Below are positions 1 to 5,554 of a stretch of 7,748 nt of DNA, piece by piece (within the stretch, counting starts at the first letter, position 1; every line of letters begins with the position of its first letter). The stretch comes from Mucilaginibacter sp. (GTDB lineage: Bacteria; Bacteroidota; Bacteroidia; Sphingobacteriales; Sphingobacteriaceae). A model generated the notes under the pieces. It had not been told where the DNA came from and ran no database searches. It saw nothing but the letters and a program-made list of their open reading frames with translations. The stretch lies in NCBI GenBank assembly GCA_025934475.1, contig JAICXZ010000124.1, positions 1-7,748 on the forward strand. Reading direction: 5' to 3'. A program made the position numbers and the translations under genes.

Positions 1-954
1 CAATCCTTGTTTTACGGCTTTGACTAAGTCGTTTTGCAGTACGGTCGAACAATCCAGATTAATACCGGCTTTGATGGCTGCAGCAGCGGTTTCAACCGGA
101 CCGGGAAGGGTTTTGTGGGTTGAGAAAACATCGTCGAGTGCCCCGCAATCGGTAACTACATGACCTTTAAAACCCCATTCTTTTCTCAGCACGTCAGTCA
201 GGAGCATTTTATTGATCGAATTGGGAACGCCATTTACCCGGTTATACGCGCTCATCACTGATTCCACACCCGAGTTTACCAATGCATGAAAGGCATAGAG
301 ATAGGTCTCCCTCAAATCCTTTTCATCTACGATGGCATCAAACTTATCTCTCACAGCTTCAGGTCCGCTATGCACTACAAAGTGTTTTGCGGTGGCGGAA
401 GTTTTTAGATATTTTGGATCATCTCCCTGTAGTCCTTTTACAAAAGCGCTGCCGATGGTGCCCGTTAAGAAAGGATCCTCGCCATAAGTTTCCTGCCCGC
501 GGCCCCAGCGCGGATCGCGGAATATGTTGATGTTAGGTGTCCAGAAGGTGAGGCCCATGTATTGCAGGTGCCTGTCCTGCGCAATTGCCAGGTTGTATTT
601 GGCCCGTGCCTCGGTCGAAATAACGGTTGATACCTGTTTCACCAGGTCATCATTAAAAGTAGCCGCCATGCCGATGGCTTGAGGGAATATAGTAGCCTCA
701 CCGGCGCGTGCCACGCCATGCAAACCTTCGTTCCACCAGTTATATGCCGGGATTCCCAGACGCGGAATAGCCTTGCTGTTGTAACCCAGCAGCGAAACTT
801 TTTCTTCGAGCGTTAACCGCGACACTAAATCCTTCACGCGCTCATCCAGCGGTTTGGCCATATTTTTATAAACAGGTGCCTGGGCCTTAACGAAGTAGCC
901 GGTTAATATCAGGAAAGAAAAAACGATAATGGAGCAAGTCGATCTGTAGTTCAT
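1..954 (-). CDS. GH3 beta-xylosidase/beta-glucosidase-type glycoside hydrolase, N-terminal part (cut by left edge)
   Basis: Exported family 3 glycoside hydrolase, a retaining enzyme that removes beta-linked sugars from the ends of plant-type oligosaccharides. The reading frame is open from an ATG at 954 to the window edge, giving 318 residues. Residues 1-24 form a signal peptide (hydrophobic from about 9 to 22, likely cut after VKA). The GH3 N-terminal barrel follows: NWWNEGLHGVAR, then RDPRWGRGQETYGEDP at 146-161, the substrate-binding Lys190-His191 pair (AKHF), an SAYNRVNG motif, and the nucleophile Asp269 in VTDCGAL. The NWWNEGLHG and TDCGA motifs are typical of the beta-xylosidase branch, but specificity cannot be fixed from this fragment. 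GH3 enzymes of this type usually exceed 700 residues, so the second barrel-associated domain lies outside the window. It is divergent from the fucosidase gene, suggesting shared carbohydrate control. Confidence 0.93.
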   Translation of the reverse strand, partial: MNYRSTCSIIVFSFLILTGYFVKAQAPVYKNMAKPLDERVKDLVSRLTLEEKVSLLGYNSKAIPRLGIPAYNWWNEGLHGVARAGEATIFPQAIGMAATFNDDLVKQVSTVISTEARAKYNLAIAQDRHLQYMGLTFWTPNINIFRDPRWGRGQETYGEDPFLTGTIGSAFVKGLQGDDPKYLKTSATAKHFVVHSGPEAVRDKFDAIVDEKDLRETYLYAFHALVNSGVESVMSAYNRVNGVPNSINKMLLTDVLRKEWGFKGHVVTDCGALDDVFSTHKTLPGPVETAAAAIKAGINLDCSTVLQNDLVKAVKQGL

Positions 955-970
955 GGTCAGTGCTATTCGG

Positions 971-978
971 CAAATATA
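971..978 (-). promoter_or_regulatory. Candidate Bacteroidota -7 promoter element for the GH3 gene
   Basis: Read on the minus strand this is TATATTTG, an exact match to the Bacteroidota -7 consensus TAnnTTTG. It lies 16 bases upstream of the GH3 start codon, which would leave a 5' leader of only about 10 bases. No convincing -33 TTTG lies at the right distance, so the call rests on the -7 box alone. Confidence 0.35.
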
Positions 979-1050
979 AAATCCCCACTGGATTAAATGT
1001 CTAAGTGGCGCTTAAAAGTATTACATTCGTCACGCAATTAAACTAAAACC

Positions 1051-2532
1051 GTGAAAACAACTCTTCTTACCTTCATTAGCTGTTTATTATTTTCAGTCGT
1101 TTTTGGCCAATCCGCGCCCAAACCCTACGGTCCGCTGCCTTCAAAAGGCCAATTGAAATGGCAGGAAACGGGAATGTACTGCATAGTTCACTTTGGCCCT
1201 GATACGTATACCGATAAGGAATGGGGTTATGGTGATGAGGATCCTAAAATATTTAATCCAACAGAATTCAACGCCGAGCAAATAGTTGGCGCTGCAAAAG
1301 CTGGCGGATTTAAAGGTATTGTGGTTGTGGCTAAACACCATGATGGTTTTTGTCTATGGCCAACCAAAACTACCGAGCATAATATTTCGAAAAGTCCTTA
1401 TAAAAATGGCAAAGGCGACATATTGCGCGAGTATCGTAATGCCTGTGATAAACTGGGTATGAAAATGGGCGTTTATTGCTCGCCCTGGGACAGGAACAGT
1501 GCATTATACGGTAAACCTGAATATGTGAAGGATGTCTATCGAAAACAACTCGAAGAATTGTATAGCAATTACGGGCCGCTATTTATTGTATGGCACGATG
1601 GCGCCAATGGCGGTGACGGCTATTATGGCGGCGCCAAAGAGGTTCGCAAAATTGACCGTTCGACATATTATGGCTGGGACATCACCTGGGGCATTGCCCG
1701 CAGATTACAGCCAAATGCGTGCATCTTCGGCGATGTGGGCCCGGATGTACGCTGGGTGGGTAACGAAGAGGGCCATGCCGGTGAAACTTGCTGGGCAACC
1801 TATACACCGCATGCGCCCGAAGCCGGGAAAAAGCCGGGCAATGGTTTTACAAAAGATGCTGAAGGAACAGAGGGTCAGCGCGATGGCCAGTACTGGATGC
1901 CGGCTGAATGCGATGTGCCTTTCAGACCGGGATGGTTTTATCATAAGGCACAGGATGGTAAGGCTAAATCAGCTGATTCATTAATTAACTTATATTATAA
2001 AAGCGTGGGGAGAGGTGCTTGCCTTGATCTGGGTCTCGAACCTGATCAACGTGGCTTGATCAATGATGATGATGTAAGCAAGCTAAAAGCATTTGGGGAT
2101 ATTTTGAAGTCGACTTTTGCGGTTAATCTGGCCAAAGGAGCAACTTTGAAAGCAAGCAATGTGCGTGGCGGCAACCTTGCAAAATTTGGCCCTGGACATT
2201 TATTGGATAATGATCGTTATAGCTATTGGGCCACAGATGATAAAGTGCATACGCCTGAACTGGTACTTGATTTGCACAAGAACAAAACTTTTGACGTGAT
2301 CCGTTTGCGAGAAAATATTAAACTGGGGCAGCGTATTGATTCCGTGGCAGTCGATGCCTGGCAAAATGGTAAATGGGAACAAATCGCAACCGCCACCAGC
2401 ATAGGCGGGAACAGGCTGATTAAATTGCCTAACCCGGTAACTGCCAACAAAGTAAGATTGAGAGTAACCAAAGCACCTGTTTGCATTGCTTTGAGCGATT
2501 TTGGATTATATAAGGAATCAAAACCGATGTGA
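1051..2532 (+). CDS. Secreted GH29 alpha-L-fucosidase with C-terminal F5/8-type (CBM32-like) domain
   Basis: Exported retaining alpha-L-fucosidase that removes terminal fucose from glycans. The 493-residue product starts at GTG; no in-frame ATG gives a better start, and this one yields a clean signal peptide (hydrophobic 4-18, likely cut at FG/QS). The GH29 barrel spans about 25-350, with HFGPDTYTDKEW near 47-58, KHHDGFCLW at 95-103, and the probable nucleophile Asp183 in VWHDGANGG. The acid/base is plausibly Glu239 or Glu240 in RWVGNEEG, by analogy with the GH29-B branch (alpha-1,3/1,4-specific); I infer that branch from motif appearance. Residues 359-489 form a beta-rich F5/8-type C domain, which in this family often binds galactose-containing glycans. 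Its stop lies 2 bases before the next gene's ATG, so the two are probably cotranscribed and perhaps translationally coupled. Confidence 0.93.
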   Translation: MKTTLLTFISCLLFSVVFGQSAPKPYGPLPSKGQLKWQETGMYCIVHFGPDTYTDKEWGYGDEDPKIFNPTEFNAEQIVGAAKAGGFKGIVVVAKHHDGFCLWPTKTTEHNISKSPYKNGKGDILREYRNACDKLGMKMGVYCSPWDRNSALYGKPEYVKDVYRKQLEELYSNYGPLFIVWHDGANGGDGYYGGAKEVRKIDRSTYYGWDITWGIARRLQPNACIFGDVGPDVRWVGNEEGHAGETCWATYTPHAPEAGKKPGNGFTKDAEGTEGQRDGQYWMPAECDVPFRPGWFYHKAQDGKAKSADSLINLYYKSVGRGACLDLGLEPDQRGLINDDDVSKLKAFGDILKSTFAVNLAKGATLKASNVRGGNLAKFGPGHLLDNDRYSYWATDDKVHTPELVLDLHKNKTFDVIRLRENIKLGQRIDSVAVDAWQNGKWEQIATATSIGGNRLIKLPNPVTANKVRLRVTKAPVCIALSDFGLYKESKPM

Positions 2533-2534
2533 TT

Positions 2535-3452
2535 ATGAAAAAGATTGCAGCGTATTTTTTGTTCATAGCTGTTTGCGCGATGCCGTTTTGGAGCAGCGCA
2601 AAAGCTATTATCGACACGCCTCAGACAGGCGGATTGTACGATGTCAGTGAAAAGCCGAAGCTGATATCAAATCAGTTCAGCTTTACAGAAGGTGCCTCTG
2701 TGGACAAAAAAGGCAATGTTTTCTTTACCGATCAACCCAATAACCGAATATGGGAATATGATGTGAATGGAAAGCTGTCGTTGTGGATGGAGAATACAGA
2801 ACGATCCAACGGAACTTATTTCGATAGCAAAGGCAATCTTATAAGCTGCGCCGATGAACATGATAAACTGATCTATATCAGCCCAAAGAAAAAAATAACG
2901 ATACTGGTAAGCAACTTTGAAGGGCACATGCTCAATGGCCCCAATGACGTTTGGGTTGCGCCCAATGGCGATATGTATTTTACCGATCCTTATTATCAAC
3001 GTGACTATTGGGAGCGCAAAAAGCCTGACCTGGCAAGCCAGGACGTTTATTATTTGCCAAAGGGAAGTTCTAAACCTATCGATATGATCTCTGACTTGAA
3101 GCAACCGAACGGTATTGTCGGTACGCCGGATGGTAAATACTTGTACGTTGCCGACATAAAAGCTAACAAAACATACAAGTACGCCATTGCTTCAGATGGA
3201 AAACTAACTGACAAGCAACTGGTTTTTGAGCAAGGTTCCGATGGAATGACGCTGGATGGGCGGGGTAATATATACGTAACTGGTAAGGGCGTCACTGTTT
3301 ATAACCCATCTGGTGTTAAAATTGCTCACATCGATATTCCGGAACCATGGACGGCCAACCTTTGCTTCGGCGGGAAGAACAAGAATGATCTTTTTATTAC
3401 TGCATCCAAAGCAATCTACATCCTGCACATGAAGGTTAAAGGAGTGGAATAG
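2535..3452 (+). CDS. Exported SMP-30/gluconolactonase-like beta-propeller protein
   Basis: Member of the SMP-30/gluconolactonase/LRE-like family, six-bladed propellers that usually hydrolyse sugar lactones with a bound divalent metal. The ATG at 2535 gives 305 residues beginning MKKIAAYFLF, an ideal signal peptide cut near SSAKA (about residue 24). A GTG at 2529 would add two residues and overlap the upstream stop, and is less likely. The usual metal and active-site residues are present: Glu52 (FTEG), Asn137 (GPND), Asn192 (QPNG) and Asp236 (SDGM). Repeated blade strands such as GNVFFTD, GDMYFTD, KYLYVAD and GNIYVT are visible. Position directly behind a fucosidase suggests a role in processing a released or oxidised sugar, but the substrate is not shown by the sequence. 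An arylesterase or binding role remains possible. Confidence 0.85.
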   Translation: MKKIAAYFLFIAVCAMPFWSSAKAIIDTPQTGGLYDVSEKPKLISNQFSFTEGASVDKKGNVFFTDQPNNRIWEYDVNGKLSLWMENTERSNGTYFDSKGNLISCADEHDKLIYISPKKKITILVSNFEGHMLNGPNDVWVAPNGDMYFTDPYYQRDYWERKKPDLASQDVYYLPKGSSKPIDMISDLKQPNGIVGTPDGKYLYVADIKANKTYKYAIASDGKLTDKQLVFEQGSDGMTLDGRGNIYVTGKGVTVYNPSGVKIAHIDIPEPWTANLCFGGKNKNDLFITASKAIYILHMKVKGVE

Positions 3453-3558
3453 AGCTGATCTTCCTTCCGATTAATATTCTAATAAGTTGAAATACAACAA
3501 TATAAAGCCTTTTATTTTCTTTTTATAAATAAATGCTACTAATTCTGTAGAATTTATA
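3453..3558. other. AT-rich spacer between the lactonase-like and peroxiredoxin-like genes
   Basis: This spacer is very AT-rich and holds no open frame of note. I found no stem-loop followed by a T-run that would be a convincing terminator for the GH29/SMP-30 unit. It leads into the promoter element at 3559-3566. Confidence 0.6.
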
Positions 3559-3566
3559 TACATTTG
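3559..3566 (+). promoter_or_regulatory. Candidate -7 promoter element (TACATTTG)
   Basis: This is an exact match to the Bacteroidota -7 consensus TAnnTTTG in an AT-rich spacer, 21 bases upstream of the ATG at 3588. Transcription would start near 3571, giving a leader of about 16 bases. No clear -33 TTTG is seen 17-23 bases upstream. The box overlaps the TTG at 3564, which argues against that triplet being a start codon. Confidence 0.5.
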
Positions 3567-3587
3567 TTTCGTCAAACAATTTTTACC

Positions 3588-4211
3588 ATGGCAGGAGCAA
3601 TAGATTACAACAGATATCCGCATTTCGATATGTCAGAAATTGTTCGCGAACTGGAATTTGGTTTTAGAAACTACCAGGTTTTGAACCCCTTGAAAACCGG
3701 AGACGCGGTTCCTGATTTTATCTTCGAGAAAGATAATTTCAGGTGGCAGCAATTCGTAAACGGCGTCGAAACCCAAGAGCCGGTTTATTTGCTTCAATTG
3801 CTGAATAAACCCCTGGTCATCTCATTTTATTCAGGCCATTGGCAGTCGCACAGTCTGGACTTGCTGAGAGAACTCGATAGTTTACAGCAATGCATCAAGG
3901 CAAAAAATGGAAACTTATTGATTGTGAGTGCCGAAAAGGAGCGTAAACTGGAGAAGACAGTTTGGGATAACGGTTTTTCCCTGAGCTTCTATTTTGATAC
4001 AGAAAAGACTGTTGCTCAGAAGTTTGGAGTGTACTCTGAAAATGACCCGGTTTGGAACAGGTTTTCGGGAGTTGATACTAATATGCCCCTGCTGGCTACC
4101 TATGTTATATCACCGCTGGGCGAAATATTATTCCATCATATCGACTGGGATTTCTCAGGCGGTTTCCCTACAGAAAAGTTAATCTCCTCCCTTGAAGGTG
4201 GAAGCCGGTAA
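3588..4211 (+). CDS. Peroxiredoxin-like (AhpC/TSA, thioredoxin-fold) protein lacking catalytic cysteines
   Basis: Cytoplasmic protein of 207 residues with no signal peptide. The layout is that of an AhpC/TSA-type redoxin: GDAVPDFIF near 38-46, a strand and turn PLVISFYSGHWQSHSLDLLREL at 75-96, NLLIVSAE at 109-116, FYFDTEKTVAQKFGVY at 134-149, and a late strand TYVISPLGEILFHHIDWDF at 171-189. In active relatives the turn reads roughly FYRGGWCPYCN; here the cysteine positions are Gln86 and Ser89. The only cysteine is Cys102, in the following helix. Thiol peroxidase activity by the usual mechanism is therefore unlikely, and a structural, binding or regulatory role is possible. The ATG at 3588 is chosen because an in-frame TTG at 3564 falls inside the promoter box. 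It appears monocistronic, with its own promoter upstream and a tRNA downstream. Confidence 0.8.
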   Translation: MAGAIDYNRYPHFDMSEIVRELEFGFRNYQVLNPLKTGDAVPDFIFEKDNFRWQQFVNGVETQEPVYLLQLLNKPLVISFYSGHWQSHSLDLLRELDSLQQCIKAKNGNLLIVSAEKERKLEKTVWDNGFSLSFYFDTEKTVAQKFGVYSENDPVWNRFSGVDTNMPLLATYVISPLGEILFHHIDWDFSGGFPTEKLISSLEGGSR

Positions 4212-4234
4212 AGTTGTTTTTTTAGTTTTTTTGG

Positions 4235-4258
4235 TTTGAGCAAGCCCCAGGTCCAGCC
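4235..4258 (+). other. GC-rich hairpin, possible remnant of a tRNA gene
   Basis: GCCCC and GGGGC form a perfect 5-bp stem around a 10-base loop, just before tRNA-Cys in otherwise AT-rich DNA. The right half (TCCAGCCGGGGCA) reads like the 3' side of a T-stem, acceptor strand and discriminator A of a tRNA, and the left half like the matching 5' acceptor strand. No D-arm or anticodon arm lies between them, so at most this is a collapsed relic. It has no trailing T-run and is not a standard terminator. Confidence 0.3.
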
Positions 4259-4269
4259 GGGGCACATTT

Positions 4270-4340
4270 AGTCGGGTGACCGAGAGGATAGGTGATGGTC
4301 TGCAAAACCTTTAACGGCAGTTCGAATCTGCCCCCGACGT
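4270..4340 (+). tRNA. tRNA-Cys (anticodon GCA)
   Basis: A 71-base cloverleaf can be folded by eye. The acceptor pairs GTCGGG with CCCGAC, followed by T8-G9. The D-arm is ACC/GGT with GG in the loop. The anticodon loop is CTGCAAA with GCA at 4302-4304. The T-arm is GGCAG/CTGCC around TTCGAAT. The discriminator is T at 4340, the expected identity base for cysteine tRNA. CCA is not encoded. Two positions do not pair: the outermost acceptor pair (A4270 with G4339) and the second anticodon-stem pair (T with T). The gene is probably functional, but these mismatches leave some chance of a decaying copy. A seven-T run at 4342-4348 may end transcription. Confidence 0.85.
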
Positions 4341-4351
4341 CTTTTTTTAAA

Positions 4352-4480
4352 GCTGAAAGCTGAAAGCAGAAAGTCCAAAGCCTTTTTGAGCGGAAAGCTG
4401 AAAGTTATTTATCAAGTAAATATTGTTTTGCTTTCAGCTTTGGACTTTCTGCTTTTCGCTTTCTGCTTTTTGCTTTCACC
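4352..4480. repeat. Heptamer-word inverted repeat element A
   Basis: A low-complexity element built of 7-base words near GCWGAAA. The left arm has GCTGAAA at 4352 and 4359, GCAGAAA at 4366, GTCCAAA at 4373, GCGGAAA at 4390 and GCTGAAA at 4397. The right arm carries the complementary words in unbroken 7-base register from 4432 to 4480. A perfect 16-bp inverted repeat joins 4366-4381 with 4437-4452. A competing 11-bp stem joins 4394-4404 with 4431-4441, so two folds exclude each other. No open frame is present. It could act as a bidirectional terminator or RNA-stabilising structure, or be a dispersed repeat; function is unknown. Confidence 0.85.
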
Positions 4481-4612
4481 TTCGTGTTAACTTCCTATAT
4501 ATTTTATGTTAATTTTATACAAACGGCTATATAAATTTAACTTTCATATTGATACCCAAGCTTATTTGATTAATATTGCAAAATCTACCCGGTCGCAACC
4601 TGTTTAGAGTAG

Positions 4613-4656
4613 ACGCTTTTTAAAAATTTACTTTAAGTAAATAAAAAACAAAGCGT
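4613..4656. promoter_or_regulatory. Nested palindrome, possible operator
   Basis: Outer arms ACGCTTT (4613-4619) and AAAGCGT (4650-4656) flank an inner 8-bp perfect inverted repeat, ATTTACTT/AAGTAAAT, around one central T at 4634. The single-base centre suits a DNA-binding dimer better than an RNA hairpin. It lies about 30 bases upstream of the first promoter candidate. AT-rich composition makes chance symmetry fairly easy, so this is tentative. Confidence 0.3.
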
Positions 4657-4685
4657 ATTTATGATTAGTTACACCATTGAAACTC

Positions 4686-4719
4686 TAATTTTGCTATGGG
4701 ATAGTACGGGTTATATTTA
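4686..4719 (+). promoter_or_regulatory. Candidate promoter(s) for the ROK kinase-transketolase operon
   Basis: Two readings are possible. TAATTTTG at 4686-4693 is an exact TAnnTTTG -7 box, giving a leader of about 60 bases, but it lacks a clear -33. Alternatively the TTTG at 4690-4693 serves as -33 and TATATTTA at 4712-4719 as a one-mismatch -7 after an 18-base spacer, giving a leader near 38 bases. Mapping the transcript start would separate them. Confidence 0.4.
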
Positions 4720-4761
4720 CATGAAACAGTCAACCAATTATAAATCACCATCAATTATTTC

Positions 4762-5520
4762 ATGAAAAAAACCAAAGGCGCTTCGCCTAAAATTCTTTCC
4801 ATCGATATAGGTGGATCGCACATCAAAGCTACCATCCTCGACGATAAAGGGGCGTTGCAGATGGATTACGAGAAGACACCAACCCCGATGCCATCAACTC
4901 CTGAAAACCTTATCGCAGCAATACACAAATTGGTTAAAGATTTTCCACCGTTTGAATTTATCTCGACTGGCTTTCCCGGATATGTGAGAAAAGGAGTAAT
5001 AAAAACCGCTCCGAACCTGGGCACCGAAGCCTGGAAAGATTTCGACCTGGCTAAAGGACTTGAAAAAGAACTGGGTAAACCTGCACGTGTGGTAAATGAC
5101 GCGGATATGCAAGGGCTTGGCCTGGTAAGCGGTAAAGGACTCGAATTGGTGGTTACACTGGGCACTGGTTTTGGCACAGCATTACTTGTCGACGGGCAAT
5201 TACTGCCGCATTTGGAAATATCACATCACCCGATCTCGAAGGGAAAGGATTATGATGAATATATCGGTGATAAAGCGCTGCAAAAAGAGGGTGTTAAAAA
5301 GTGGAACAACCGGATGAAAAAGGTATTAAAAGTTATGAAAACCGTAATTAACTATGATACTTTATATATAGGTGGAGGTAACGCCGATAAGTTGACCTTC
5401 AAACTGGATAAGAATATTAAGATAGTTACCAATCAGCAAGGTATAAAAGGTGGATCAAGGCTGTGGCTGCCTGATGAGCGTCACGATCTGATCACTTCTA
5501 TACCGACGATGGTAGAATAA
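4762..5520 (+). CDS. ppgK: ROK-family kinase, polyphosphate glucokinase-like
   Basis: Cytoplasmic sugar kinase of 252 residues, probably phosphorylating glucose to glucose 6-phosphate with polyphosphate and/or ATP. The N-terminal phosphate loop is SIDIGGSHIKA (Asp15-Ala23). Then come STGFPGYV at 68-75, the catalytic Asp113 in VVNDADMQGLG, the second phosphate motif TLGTGFGTALLVDG at 132-145, and an adenosine-type YIGGGNADK at 202-210. Ordinary ROK proteins have a zinc site (CxCGxxGCxE); it is absent here, as in the polyphosphate glucokinase branch. That branch's ELGH appears as Glu152-Ile-Ser-His155. Length and motif order match that branch (about 250-270 residues). The donor cannot be read from the sequence. 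The gene is followed after 34 bases by transketolase, suggesting an operon feeding glucose 6-phosphate into the pentose phosphate route. Confidence 0.8.
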   Translation: MKKTKGASPKILSIDIGGSHIKATILDDKGALQMDYEKTPTPMPSTPENLIAAIHKLVKDFPPFEFISTGFPGYVRKGVIKTAPNLGTEAWKDFDLAKGLEKELGKPARVVNDADMQGLGLVSGKGLELVVTLGTGFGTALLVDGQLLPHLEISHHPISKGKDYDEYIGDKALQKEGVKKWNNRMKKVLKVMKTVINYDTLYIGGGNADKLTFKLDKNIKIVTNQQGIKGGSRLWLPDERHDLITSIPTMVE

Positions 5521-5554
5521 TGCACAATCAAATCATTTCAATATAATCACAACA

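Larger units (their letters stand above)
4481..4761. other. AT-rich leader region upstream of the ROK kinase-transketolase operon
   Basis: Together with element A this makes a stretch of about 420 bases without a protein gene. It is strongly AT-rich with no sizeable open frame. It holds the nested palindrome at 4613-4656 and the promoter candidates at 4686-4719. I see no riboswitch with recognisable conserved motifs. Confidence 0.6.

Noticed and set aside
282..530. An 82-codon open frame on the plus strand.
   Set aside because: It lies wholly inside, and antisense to, the well-supported GH3 gene, and its translation is Arg- and His-rich without any recognisable motif.
985..1008. CCACT/AGTGG inverted repeat between the divergent GH3 and GH29 genes as a shared operator.
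   Set aside because: The 5-bp arms with a 14-base spacer are expected by chance in a spacer of this size, and the symmetry does not extend.
1022..1029. TACATTCG as a -7 box for the fucosidase gene.
   Set aside because: It differs from TAnnTTTG at one of the key bases and has no -33 partner at a suitable distance; too weak to list as a feature.
1532..1984. A 150-codon frame overlapping the fucosidase in another frame of the same strand.
   Set aside because: It overlaps the GH29 catalytic domain, has no recognisable motif and is best explained as an out-of-frame shadow.
2529..2534. GTG at 2529 as the start of the SMP-30-like gene.
   Set aside because: It would overlap the fucosidase stop and add only two residues before MKKIAAYF. 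The ATG at 2535 gives a standard signal peptide start.
2667..3104. A 145-codon frame antisense to the SMP-30 gene.
   Set aside because: The plus-strand protein has its complete metal-binding residue set, and the antisense translation shows no domain.
4212..4234. T-rich run after the redoxin-like gene as an intrinsic terminator.
   Set aside because: Two seven-T runs are present, but no stable GC-rich stem directly precedes them; only weak, mismatched pairing was found.
4352..4480. A CRISPR array.
   Set aside because: The repeats are 7-base words without unique spacers, arranged as an inverted repeat, and no cas genes are nearby.
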